Below are positions 38,483 through 45,976 of a stretch of DNA of 64,000 bases, one piece after another. Numbering within the stretch: position 1 is the first letter of the stretch; every line of letters begins with the position of its first letter. The stretch is taken from NCBI RefSeq assembly GCF_000960995.1, contig NZ_CP009434.1:186001-250000 (forward strand), written 5' to 3'. The DNA comes from Burkholderia glumae LMG 2196 = ATCC 33617. GTDB taxonomy: Bacteria > Pseudomonadota > Gammaproteobacteria > Burkholderiales > Burkholderiaceae. Position numbers and translations under genes: made by a program. A model generated the notes under the pieces. The model had not been told where the DNA came from. It was given only the letters and a program-made list of their open reading frames with translations, and made no database searches.

Positions 38483-39172
38483 GCGGCCGGTTCGCGCCCT
38501 GCTCGACCCGCCTGAACACGTTCCAACAGACGGGCAAGCCGCGACGGGCGAGCAGCCAGGTTTCTGGAATGCTTCGTGAGGGTAGGCACGTCGCTCGGCG
38601 ATCACGGGTTGGGTATCGCGCTCGCGCGACGCGCCACGGTATCGGGTGGCATCGTAGCCGCAGTCGCCGTGGACGAAGCCGCACTTCTGAAGCCGAAGGC
38701 GGGGGAGATCGCGAAGGGGGGAGTTGCATCAAGGATGCGGCAGCGACGCGTGACGCCGTTGGCATTTGCGCCAGTCAGGATCGCGACGACGGGAACGCCG
38801 TTGGCGTATACCGGGATGGGGCGCCTGGCACCGGGCCGCGCGCTCGGCGGGCTCGGGCCAGGCAGCATCACTTTCCGTGAGGGCCAGGCCGGCCTGGCCT
38901 GAGGGAGCTAAGGCGGGGCAGCATTGCTGCCGGAGACGCACGGTGTGGAAGGCCACATCCGGCGATTTCCACCACGGAGGCCCGCATGGAGCACGACGGC
39001 ACGGCGTACCTCGGGTTGGATGTTCACCGAGCGTCGATCACGATCGATCGGCGCCCGCATTGCGTCGTCGATGATGGCGCTTCCATCCTTGGGCACCCGT
39101 TGTTCTGGTGCCCAAGGTTGACGGCTCGCTGAGGAAGTCAGCAGCCCCTCTTGAAGTTTTTGAAATGGCCGC
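38483..39172 (-). mobile_element. Decayed IS5-family (IS427-group) element, same type as the intact copy at 42.9 kb
   Basis: The whole stretch aligns, in inverse orientation, with the intact element: the terminal GAAGTTTTTGAAATGGCCGC matches the left end, and GCGGCCGGTTCGCGCCCTGCTC matches the right end. It is ~690 bp against 914 bp, with internal deletions (one of ~90 bp near 38598) and many substitutions. Fragments such as VPVVAILTGANANGV remain legible. TAA flanks both ends (38480-38482 and 39173-39175), consistent with a preserved 3-bp target duplication. Not functional. Confidence 0.85.
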
Positions 39173-39239
39173 TAAACCAACCTGCCTCCTCGAGGCTCGG
39201 GGCAGCTCACGCCTTTCCCGGCTCACCCGGCATGCATCC

Positions 39240-40964
39240 TCAGTCTCTGATATTCGTGTGCGCGATATCGAGGACTTCATCGCCGCGCCCGTTGAGGATC
39301 GCTTTAAGCATATAAAGACTGAACCCTTTAGCCTGTTCGGCCTGGACTTTCGGCGGTATCACCAGTTCCTCCTTCGCCGTCACGACATCAAGAAGGACGG
39401 GACCACGGTGAGTGAACGTTTGCTTGATCGCTTCGGGCAATTCGATCGAATTCTCGACCCGGATACCTTTGATGCCGACAACATTGGCTAGCGCGGCAAA
39501 GTCCGGATTGAGAAGGTCCACACCGGTGTCGAGATAGCCGGCGGCCTTCATCTCCATGGCCACGAACCCGAGCACCCCGTTGTTGAAGACGATGATCTTC
39601 ACCGGCAGGTCGAGTTGCTTGATCGTAAGCAGGTCTCCCATCATCATCGAGAAACCGCCGTCGCCGGACAACGAGACGACCTCTCGGCCCGGGGCCGCTA
39701 CCTGCGCACCGATTGCTTGCAACATCGCATTGGCCATTGATCCGTGATTAAACGAACCGAGCAAACGGCGGCGGCCGTTCATGGCCAAATAGCGCGCCGC
39801 CCAAACCGTGGGAGTGCCGACATCTGCGGTAAAAATCGCATCGTCGGCCGCTTGGTCGCTGATAAGGCGTGCGAGATATTGCGGGTGTATAGGCCGGCCC
39901 GACGCACTGGGCTGCGCGAGCTCGTCCAACTCGGCGCGGGCTTTCGCGTAGTGCGAGCGCGCTGCGTGGAGGAAGCCTGGATCGCGCTCACCATGCAGCA
40001 GGGGAAGCAAGGCCGCGATTGTCTCTCCGACATCAGCCGCGATCGCGAGAGAAAGCTGGGCGCGTCGTCCGAGTGCAGACGGGTCGCAATCGACTTGAAT
40101 GATCTTGGCCGACTTCGGATAAAAGTGGCGGTAAGGAAAGTCGGTGCCTAGCATCAACAGCGTGCTGCAGCCCAGCATGGCCTGATAGCCGGAAGAAAAG
40201 CCGATCAGGCCGGTCATGCCGACGTCATATGGATTGTCCCATTCCACATGCTCCTTGCCACGCAATGCATGGACGATCGGTGCACCGAGTTTGCCGGCGA
40301 GCGTCACCAAGGCGTCGTGTGTGCCAGCACAACCACTGCCGGCGAGAATCGTCACGCGCTGGGAGCGGTTGAGCATGGCGGCCAGTTCCTGGAGCTGCGC
40401 ATCCGTGGGGCGCGCCTTCGGCACAACGACCGGCGCGTATTCGCTACACGCGCCCGCCGGAGCGCTCTGAAGCGCGATATCACCCGAGATGACGATAACC
40501 GCAACGCCGCGACGCCCAACGGCTGTCCGCATCGCCCGATGAAGGACCTCGGGCATCTGCGCCGGATTGGACACGACTTCCACAAAGTGACTGCATTCGC
40601 GAAACAGCTCTTGTGGATGCGTTTCCTGAAAATATCCGAGCCCGACCTCCGACGACGGAATATGAGCCGCGATGGCCAGCACAGGAACGTGATTGCGATG
40701 GCAGTCGAATAAGCCGTTAATCAAATGAAGATTGCCTGGTCCGCAACTGCCGGCGCATACGGCCAGTTTGCCGGTAATCGCCGCTTCCGCGCCGGCTGCA
40801 AAGGCAGCCGTTTCTTCGTGTCGCACCGACATCCACGCAATGCGACCGAGCCGTCGCATGCTGTCGTTCAGACCGTTCAGGCTGTCGCCGGTCACACCCC
40901 AAATACGTTGAACGCCTGCGTTGGCAAGTGTGCGCGTCAACAGATCTGCATTGGTCATCGTCAT
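39240..40964 (-). CDS. poxB: Pyruvate:quinone oxidoreductase (pyruvate oxidase)
   Basis: 574-residue ThDP enzyme that oxidises pyruvate to acetate and CO2 and passes electrons to ubiquinone at the inner membrane. Catalytic Glu lies in VRHEETAAFAAGAEA (near residue 50). SGDIALQ and LAGSGCAGTHDAL belong to the N-terminal and FAD-binding domains. The ThDP/Mg motif is GDGGFSMMMGDLLTIKQL... ending in VFNNGVLG (about 433-462). The C-terminal KGFSLYMLKAILNGRGDEVLDIA matches the amphipathic lipid-activation segment of E. coli PoxB. It overlaps lldD as ATGA, so lactate-to-pyruvate and pyruvate-to-acetate steps are co-expressed, both delivering electrons to quinone. Confidence 0.93.
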   Translation of the reverse strand: MTMTNADLLTRTLANAGVQRIWGVTGDSLNGLNDSMRRLGRIAWMSVRHEETAAFAAGAEAAITGKLAVCAGSCGPGNLHLINGLFDCHRNHVPVLAIAAHIPSSEVGLGYFQETHPQELFRECSHFVEVVSNPAQMPEVLHRAMRTAVGRRGVAVIVISGDIALQSAPAGACSEYAPVVVPKARPTDAQLQELAAMLNRSQRVTILAGSGCAGTHDALVTLAGKLGAPIVHALRGKEHVEWDNPYDVGMTGLIGFSSGYQAMLGCSTLLMLGTDFPYRHFYPKSAKIIQVDCDPSALGRRAQLSLAIAADVGETIAALLPLLHGERDPGFLHAARSHYAKARAELDELAQPSASGRPIHPQYLARLISDQAADDAIFTADVGTPTVWAARYLAMNGRRRLLGSFNHGSMANAMLQAIGAQVAAPGREVVSLSGDGGFSMMMGDLLTIKQLDLPVKIIVFNNGVLGFVAMEMKAAGYLDTGVDLLNPDFAALANVVGIKGIRVENSIELPEAIKQTFTHRGPVLLDVVTAKEELVIPPKVQAEQAKGFSLYMLKAILNGRGDEVLDIAHTNIRD

Positions 40965-42124
40965 GCTGCAAGCTCCATGGTTTCGAGTCCGGGAGACACC
41001 AGGTTAGAGCGGCTTATGTCGGCAATCGAGCGCGCGCCGGTCAGGGTCATTGCAACCCGCATTTCGTTGCGGATCAGATCGAGAAGATGAGCGACACCGC
41101 GCTCTCCGGCGCTGGCAAGCGCGTATATATAGGCCCGTCCGAGCAGAACAGTGTCGGCGCCCAGCGCCAACATGCGCACCACGTCGAGGCCGGAGCGGAC
41201 TCCGGAATCGACCAGGACGGTGATTTCCTTTTTGACCGCATCGGCTATGGTGGGCAGGGCCCTAGCCGTCGATAGCACGCCATCGAGCTGGCGGCCGCCG
41301 TGATTTGAAACGACGATGCCGTCCGCACCAAACTTCACCGCATCCCGCGCATCGAGCGGATCGAGAATGCCTTTCAGGATCATCGATCCCTTCCAGAAGT
41401 CTCTGATCCACTGAAGATCGCGCCAGCCAATGGTGGGATCGAAATTCGCACCCAGCCAACCGACATAGTCATCAAGCTTGCTTCGACGCTTCAGATACGC
41501 CGAGACGTTTCCAAGATCGTGAGGCATTCCCAGCAGTCCGACTGCCGTGGCCCAGTGCGGATGAAAGACCGACTGCCAATAGCGGCGGATCGCGGCGTGA
41601 GGGCCTGACATGCCGGAATGCTTGTCTCGGTATCGTGCGCCGGGGACAGGCATGTCGACGGTGAATACAAGGGTACGTATTCCGACTGCCCAAGCTCGCT
41701 CAAGCACGTTTTTCATGAAGCCGCGATCCTTGAGCACGTATAGCTGGAACCAGATCGGTCGTGCCACCTGCGACTGCACCTCCTCGATCGAGCAAACGCC
41801 AACGGTGGACAGCGTGAAGGGCACGCCCTTGGCGGAGGCTGCCCGTGCCGCTTGCACCTCACCGCGGCGTGCATACATTCCGGTAAGACCGACCGGCCCG
41901 AGCGCCACGGGCAGAGCCAGTTGTTGGCCGAAGATCCGCGTGGAGAGATCGACATCGCCAACCTCCTTGAGCACTCTCTGGCGCAAGGCAAGCGCCCGCA
42001 GGTCCTCCGAGTTGCGCCGCAGCGTGTCTTCGGCATAGGCGCCGCCATCGATATAGTCGAATAGAAACCGGGGCAAGCGACGCCGGGCTGCCTCGCGATA
42101 ATCGAGTGTGGAAGAAATAATCAC
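40961..42124 (-). CDS. lldD: FMN-dependent L-lactate dehydrogenase
   Basis: 387-residue alpha-hydroxy-acid oxidase family flavoprotein that oxidises L-lactate to pyruvate, donating electrons to quinone. N-terminal PRFLFDYIDGGAYAEDTLRRN, LPVALGPVGLTGMYARRGE, WFQLYVLKDRGF and TVDMPVPGARYRD hold FMN and substrate contacts. The catalytic His is in VVSNHGGRQLDG (near residue 270), followed by DSGVRSGLDVVRMLALGAD for FMN phosphate. Length matches LldD (~380-395). The start codon is GTG at 42124, overlapping the regulator stop as GTGA. The operon order regulator-lldD-poxB implies lactate-responsive control. Confidence 0.94.
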   Translation of the reverse strand: MIISSTLDYREAARRRLPRFLFDYIDGGAYAEDTLRRNSEDLRALALRQRVLKEVGDVDLSTRIFGQQLALPVALGPVGLTGMYARRGEVQAARAASAKGVPFTLSTVGVCSIEEVQSQVARPIWFQLYVLKDRGFMKNVLERAWAVGIRTLVFTVDMPVPGARYRDKHSGMSGPHAAIRRYWQSVFHPHWATAVGLLGMPHDLGNVSAYLKRRSKLDDYVGWLGANFDPTIGWRDLQWIRDFWKGSMILKGILDPLDARDAVKFGADGIVVSNHGGRQLDGVLSTARALPTIADAVKKEITVLVDSGVRSGLDVVRMLALGADTVLLGRAYIYALASAGERGVAHLLDLIRNEMRVAMTLTGARSIADISRSNLVSPGLETMELAA

Positions 42125-42852
42125 GCCCGCTCTCCTTGCTCTTTGGAAATGTGTCGAAAAGCTCGCGAAGCGCGACGCTCACGTGCCGAAATATCATCGA
42201 TGAGCCGCAGACGGCTTTCTACATAGCTCAGATGCGCGGCGGCGGCACGACGGGCCTCGTCCACGCGGCCGCCCAAAATGGACTCGAAGATCTGCTGATG
42301 TTGGCCGTCGAGAAGCTCGATGATTCCGGGAAGGCCGTAGAGCTTGCGCAGGCTTTCGGAGATGCTGACCTCCAGCAGCCCCAGCAAGCCGGACATGACC
42401 TGATGGAGTACGACGTTGTGTGAGGCCCGGGCGATCGACATATGAAATGCCGCGTCCGCTTTGGCGTGGATCACCGGGTCGCCGCTCGGAGCATTGGCCG
42501 CGGCGCGATAGGCGGCTGTCAGCAGCATTTTGTCGTCGGCGTTGGCGCGCAGCGCGGCGAAGAAAGCAGCCTCGCCTTCAAGCGACCTGCGGATCTCCAT
42601 CACGTCCGCCCAATAACCCGTCTCGCTTCGAGCAAGCGGCGCGATGGGAAGCAAAGCCGCGCGCAAGGGCTCGGCGGCGTCCGGCGCCGCCACGAAAGTC
42701 CCTTGACCGTGGCGGCTGACAAGGCGGCCGCGGCTGATCAATTGGTGAATGGCTTCTCGCAGGCTTGAACGGGACACGCCCAGGTCTGCGGCAAGATCGC
42801 GTTCGGCTGGTACGCGGTCGCCGGGTTTGAGGTGCCGGCTGTCGATCAACAT
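42121..42852 (-). CDS. LldR-like FadR/GntR-family regulator, 5' end removed by IS insertion
   Basis: 243 residues from an internal ATG. The wing-helix region (PGDRVPAERDLAADLGVSRSSLREAIHQLISRGRLVSRHGQGTFVA, partly shown) is followed by an FCD effector domain (about 85-225) with FHMSIARASHNVVLHQVM and HQQIFESILGGRVDEA. Reading upstream of the ATG stays in frame as L-A-E-K-I-E until the IS end at 42870. Across the IS the frame continues to ATG 43811 with M-E-K-S-L-A-S-S-L. The original protein was therefore ~257 residues; helix 1 of the DNA-binding domain is now cut. A truncated protein may still be made, but its DNA binding is doubtful. Confidence 0.9.
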   Translation of the reverse strand: MLIDSRHLKPGDRVPAERDLAADLGVSRSSLREAIHQLISRGRLVSRHGQGTFVAAPDAAEPLRAALLPIAPLARSETGYWADVMEIRRSLEGEAAFFAALRANADDKMLLTAAYRAAANAPSGDPVIHAKADAAFHMSIARASHNVVLHQVMSGLLGLLEVSISESLRKLYGLPGIIELLDGQHQQIFESILGGRVDEARRAAAAHLSYVESRLRLIDDISARERRASRAFRHISKEQGERA

Positions 42853-42870
42853 CTCTATCTTTTCCGCTAA

Positions 42871-43784
42871 GAGGCCAGTTCAAAAACTCCCGAGAGGGGC
42901 TGTTTACTTCCTCGGCAAGCTGTTAACCTTGGGCATCAGAACAACGGAAGTCCAAGGATGGAAGCGCCAATCATTGACGACGAACTGTGGATACTGATCG
43001 AACCATTGCTGCCACCTGCGAAGCTTCGAGCGAAGAACGATCCTGGTCGCCCGCGCGTGTCCGACCGTGCGGCTCTCAACGGCATCCTGTTCGTGTTCAA
43101 AACGGGAATTCGTTGGAACCACTTGCCGACTCGTCTGGGCTTTGGCTCGGGCGCCACATGCTGGCGGCGATTGAGCGACTGGCAAAAGGCTGGTGTATGG
43201 GACCAACTGCACGAGTTGCTACTCGACAAGTTGCGTGCGGCCGGCCAAATCGATCTGTCATACGCTGCGGTCGATTCGTCGTCCGTGCGCGCCGTTGGGG
43301 CGGGCGAAAAACTGGCCCGAACCCCACCGATCGCGCGCGACCCGGTTCCAAGCACCACGTCCTCGTAGACGCCAACGGCGTTCCTCTCGTTGCGATCCTG
43401 ACTGGCGCGAACACCAACGACGTCACGCAGTTGCTGCCGCTCGTTGATGCGATTCCACCCATTCGCGGCGTTCGTGGCCGACCGCTTCAGAAGCCCGGCG
43501 TCGTCTACGCCGATCGCGGCTACGATTCCACCCGACATCGTCGCGCGTTGCGCGAACGCGGTATCAAGCCCGTGATCGCCAAGCGCCGGACCGAGCATGG
43601 CAGTGGTCTGGGCAAGTATCGTTGGGTGGTCGAACGTACGCATTCCTGGCTCCACAATTTCCGGCGCCTACGCACTCGCTTCGAGCGAAGTGCCTACATT
43701 CACGAAGCATTCCTCAAACTTGGCTGCTCGATCATCTGTTGGAACATCTTCAGACGAGCTGAGCAGGGTTTTTGAACTGGCCTC
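42871..43784 (+). mobile_element. Intact IS5-family (IS427-group) insertion sequence
   Basis: 914 bp bounded by inverted repeats: left GAGGCCAGTTCAAAAACTCC from 42871, right the complement of GAGGCCAGTTCAAAAACCC ending at 43784; the first 17 bases are identical. TAA occurs on both sides (42868-42870 and 43785-43787), a 3-bp target duplication. It encodes a two-frame transposase. It interrupts the regulator gene of the lldD-poxB operon in the opposite orientation to that operon. Two decayed relatives lie at 38.5-39.2 kb and 45.8-46.0 kb. Confidence 0.95.
42958..43775 (+). CDS. IS5-family transposase, made by -1 frameshifting
   Basis: Frame 1 (from ATG 42958) gives MEAPIIDDELWILIEPLLPP and RWNHLPTRLGFGSGATCWRRL, the N-terminal half (DUF4096-type). 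The catalytic half is in the -1 frame: HHVLVDANGVPLVAILTGAN, VVYADRGYDS, RYRWVVERT-type KYRWVVERTHSWLH and a C-terminal CSIICWNIFRRAEQGF. The frames join at GCGAAAAACTG (A-run 43307-43311): after GAA-AAA, slipping back one base gives ACT-GGC. Fusion length is ~272 residues. DDE candidates are D in AAVDSSS, D in YADRG and E in VVERT. The stop lies within the right inverted repeat. Confidence 0.9.
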
Positions 43785-43811
43785 TAAGGATGACGCCAAG
43801 GATTTCTCCAT
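43785..43811 (-). pseudogene. Severed first nine codons of the LldR-like regulator
   Basis: The minus strand reads ATG GAG AAA TCC TTG GCG TCA TCC TTA, i.e. MEKSLASSL, which joins in frame to AEKIEM on the other side of the IS once one TAA duplicate is removed. This is the native start of the regulator gene at 43811. Confidence 0.9.
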
Positions 43812-43825
43812 TCTCAGTTCGAAAG

Positions 43826-43836
43826 TGGTCGTACCA
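43826..43836. promoter_or_regulatory. LldR/FadR-type operator TGGTCGTACCA
   Basis: Matches the TGGT-N3-ACCA pattern of LldR/PdhR-type GntR operators. It lies 15 bp upstream of the native regulator ATG, beside an A/T-rich stretch (TAATATTTATATAAATT) that could hold the -10 element. Confidence 0.7.
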
Positions 43837-43899
43837 ATTTTCTAATATTTATATAAATTCCCCGAAGCGGCCTATGTTAAACAATTTCTTGATATTGAG

Positions 43900-43910
43900 T
43901 GGTACGACCA
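43900..43910. promoter_or_regulatory. Second LldR/FadR-type operator TGGTACGACCA
   Basis: Second TGGT-N3-ACCA site, 74 bp from the first, so that the pair brackets the A/T-rich promoter region. E. coli lldPRD also has two LldR operators flanking its promoter, used for looping repression. Confidence 0.7.
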
Positions 43911-44299
43911 CCTGCCATTTAATTTGATTTTCATCAAGCTCGGCGTACTCGAAAAATCTATTTCTGACCTGAACTCGCCATGAATGGACGACGCACAAGA
44001 AAGCCGTCGTGCGCCACGCTGCCGAGCCGTCTGCGGCGAATAGCCACGGCAGCCCGCAGCGAGACCAGCCGGTTTGAACTCGGCTCAGTGGACTGATTGA
44101 CTTACCAGGCGATTGCACCTCAACGCACGCGTGGCTTGAAACCGGGCTGAACTCGCAAAAATTCCCTGGCGACCGATATTGTCGGCTTGAATATCAGTTA
44201 AATATTTTATTTTTAAAATAAATCCGAATCTTTTCGCATGTAGTGTCGATGGCCGACGCTGTTTTGACGAACGAATCTAGACTCCGCATTCAGGCCGCG
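43911..44299. other. Gene-free stretch upstream of the operators
   Basis: About 390 bp without a gene that I recognise. A/T-rich patches lie at 44190-44225. A short stretch with GGTTTGAACTC resembles a tRNA T-arm by chance but has no cloverleaf around it. Confidence 0.5.
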
Positions 44300-45049
44300 T
44301 CATGCCCGGCATATTGCGATAATTTCCCTGCTGGTCGTCGCTTGGAATGGTGCGCCGTCCCAATCGCCGAACCATTCGACCGCGCGGAAGCCGGCCGTTG
44401 CGATGGCATCAGCGAGGTCCTCCCGCGACGAGAAGCGCAATCGGCTCTTATTGATGAGATGCGTGCTGTCGCGCTCGAAAACGTAATGCGTCTCGAACGC
44501 CACGAGCGGTTCCGTCACGGCTAGGCACCGGTCGAAGACGGCTACCGGGCCGTGCTGTTCCGACTCAACCGAGCGCGCCGAAAGCGCAGGCGTCCACGAT
44601 TCCCATGGGCGAACGGCCGGATTCCTGCTTTCGAACATGAAGCGCCCGCCGGTCGCCAGCATTGCGCGGACCGTTCGCAACATGTCCGCCATCTCATCGT
44701 CGCCCAACACACACTGAAAAGCGTGGCCTGTCATGGTCACCACGTCGAAAGGGGGCACGCGGGGCACGCGACGGGCCTCACCCACGATCCATTGAACCGC
44801 CTCTGCATTGGGACGCCGCCTTGCGTAGCCGACCATTCTCTCTGAGGGATCGCACGCGACGACTCGATGACCGACCGAAGCCAAGCGAACGGCGAAGGCG
44901 CCCGTACCGCATCCCAGATCGAGGACGCGCCTATGCTGAGGTCCGATACGCTCCGCGTAGAACCGGTGGTCCCAGTCTCCTGAATTCAGCAGGTCGTACA
45001 GGTCAACGAGTCGGGCATCGGCATACAGGGCATTCTCGAGATCGGACAT
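44300..45049 (-). CDS. Class I SAM-dependent methyltransferase
   Basis: 249 residues. Motif I VLDLGCGTGAFAVRLASVG is at ~41-59, the acidic motif II region at VVACDPSERMVGYARRR, and motif post-I at FDVVTMTGHAFQCVLGDDE; the Rossmann fold ends near 150, after which MFESRNPAVRPW and a beta-rich lid follow. The layout resembles small-molecule methyltransferases of the Methyltransf_25 type. ATG 45049 is chosen because upstream in-frame sequence overlaps the GNAT region in another frame and is Arg/Ser-rich. It lies 142 bp after the acetyltransferase gene on the same strand. Substrate not predictable. Confidence 0.85.
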   Translation of the reverse strand: MSDLENALYADARLVDLYDLLNSGDWDHRFYAERIGPQHRRVLDLGCGTGAFAVRLASVGHRVVACDPSERMVGYARRRPNAEAVQWIVGEARRVPRVPPFDVVTMTGHAFQCVLGDDEMADMLRTVRAMLATGGRFMFESRNPAVRPWESWTPALSARSVESEQHGPVAVFDRCLAVTEPLVAFETHYVFERDSTHLINKSRLRFSSREDLADAIATAGFRAVEWFGDWDGAPFQATTSREIIAICRA

Positions 45050-45191
45050 CGACGGTCCTCGTGCGGGAGATTTTGTCGGCAATCGGTGCGCCATTGCAGA
45101 ACAGCCGCCGTCCGATGGTGGACGAGCTGGCGGACCGGCCCGACCGACCGCTGCTGACCGATCGACGGCGCCCGATTTGTATCCGCGCTGT

Positions 45192-45713
45192 TCACCGCGC
45201 CGCCTGGTCGGGGATTCGATATATGACGGCTCGGTACTTTGGCGTCTCTTTGCGATCCACGACGACCCCGCCGAGAGACTCCGCGATGCGCCGGCTCGGG
45301 TGATTTTGCTCGGCGACCGGGTAGGTGAAGCTTTCCACACCGAGCACCGTGCTAGCCCATCGCGCCACCGCGCTCACGGCCTCGCGGCCGAAACCTTGCG
45401 CGTGACTGTCCTCCCGAACCCAGATACCCAATACCGCCCTGGCATGCTGCACGTCGTGAAGGCCGGCCAATCCAATGAAGCCGCCGTCTCGTCGACGGAT
45501 CACGAACGTGTAGTCGGTTCCTTCGGCGATCGTCGAGATCCATCCCTGCCAGATTTGATCAAATTCGGATCGGTCGGCAGGGGGCTCCCACGACATGAAA
45601 CGTGTAAGCGAATGGGTAATGCAGCCAAACGCGTCCCGAGCGTCTCCAGCGCTAAACGGTCGGATCGAGAGCCGCTGTGACTCGATATGGATCGTCTCGG
45701 CGCGTAGCGGCAT
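45192..45713 (-). CDS. GNAT acetyltransferase, RimJ/RimL type
   Basis: 173 residues. N-terminal ESQRLSIRPFSAGDARDAFG is the RimJ/L start, FIGLAGLHD forms strand 4, and GIWVREDSHAQGFGREAVSAVARWA carries the acetyl-CoA motif A (Q/G-x-G-F-G-R-E). NHPSRRIAESLGG is motif B. Likely acetylates protein N-termini or small amines. It may be co-transcribed with the methyltransferase gene downstream. Intergenic sequence upstream (45714-45771) is short and holds nothing clear. Confidence 0.85.
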   Translation of the reverse strand: MPLRAETIHIESQRLSIRPFSAGDARDAFGCITHSLTRFMSWEPPADRSEFDQIWQGWISTIAEGTDYTFVIRRRDGGFIGLAGLHDVQHARAVLGIWVREDSHAQGFGREAVSAVARWASTVLGVESFTYPVAEQNHPSRRIAESLGGVVVDRKETPKYRAVIYRIPDQAAR

Positions 45714-45771
45714 GCTGGTCCTCGATGGTGTGCAGATATATGCAGGATCGCCCGCGCCACTGTATCACGGT

Positions 45772-45976
45772 GAGGCGTCAAATCCGGCCGATTCGTGACG
45801 GCCAAGCAGGCCGCTCTTCGCACCAGGCTCAACCACGGGCGGCAGGGGCGATCGGCTCCCACCGCTCGTCGTCAACAACCGGCGCCTCCACCTCTGGTCG
45901 CCATTGGTCCGAGGCCCAAGGTCGGGGAATTGCCGAGCAGGTAAGCGGTCCTTCACGGGGAATTGGAACCGGCCTC
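45772..45976 (-). mobile_element. Third, heavily deleted IS5-family remnant at the end of the RND operon
   Basis: Minus-strand reading begins GAGGCCGGTTCCAATTCCCC (45976 downward), matching the intact element's left end, then CCTTGGGC and the transposase start E-A-P-V-V-D-D-E-R-W (intact: E-A-P-I-I-D-D-E-L-W). Sequence similarity fades near 45830. A possible right end, GAGGC-GTCAAATCC, is at 45772. About 205 bp remain. Its left repeat forms the last codons and stop of the neighbouring outer-membrane channel gene. Confidence 0.7.

Noticed and set aside
38602..38871. Possible intact small gene with VPVVAILTGAN
   Set aside because: It is a piece of the decayed IS transposase, interrupted by deletions and frame changes.
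44020..44100. tRNA-like GGTTTGAACTC
   Set aside because: No acceptor or anticodon stems can be drawn around it.
45050..45340. 97-residue N-terminal extension of the methyltransferase
   Set aside because: It overlaps the acetyltransferase gene in another frame and has Arg/Ser/Pro-rich shadow composition; MSDLENALYADARLVDLYD is a natural start.
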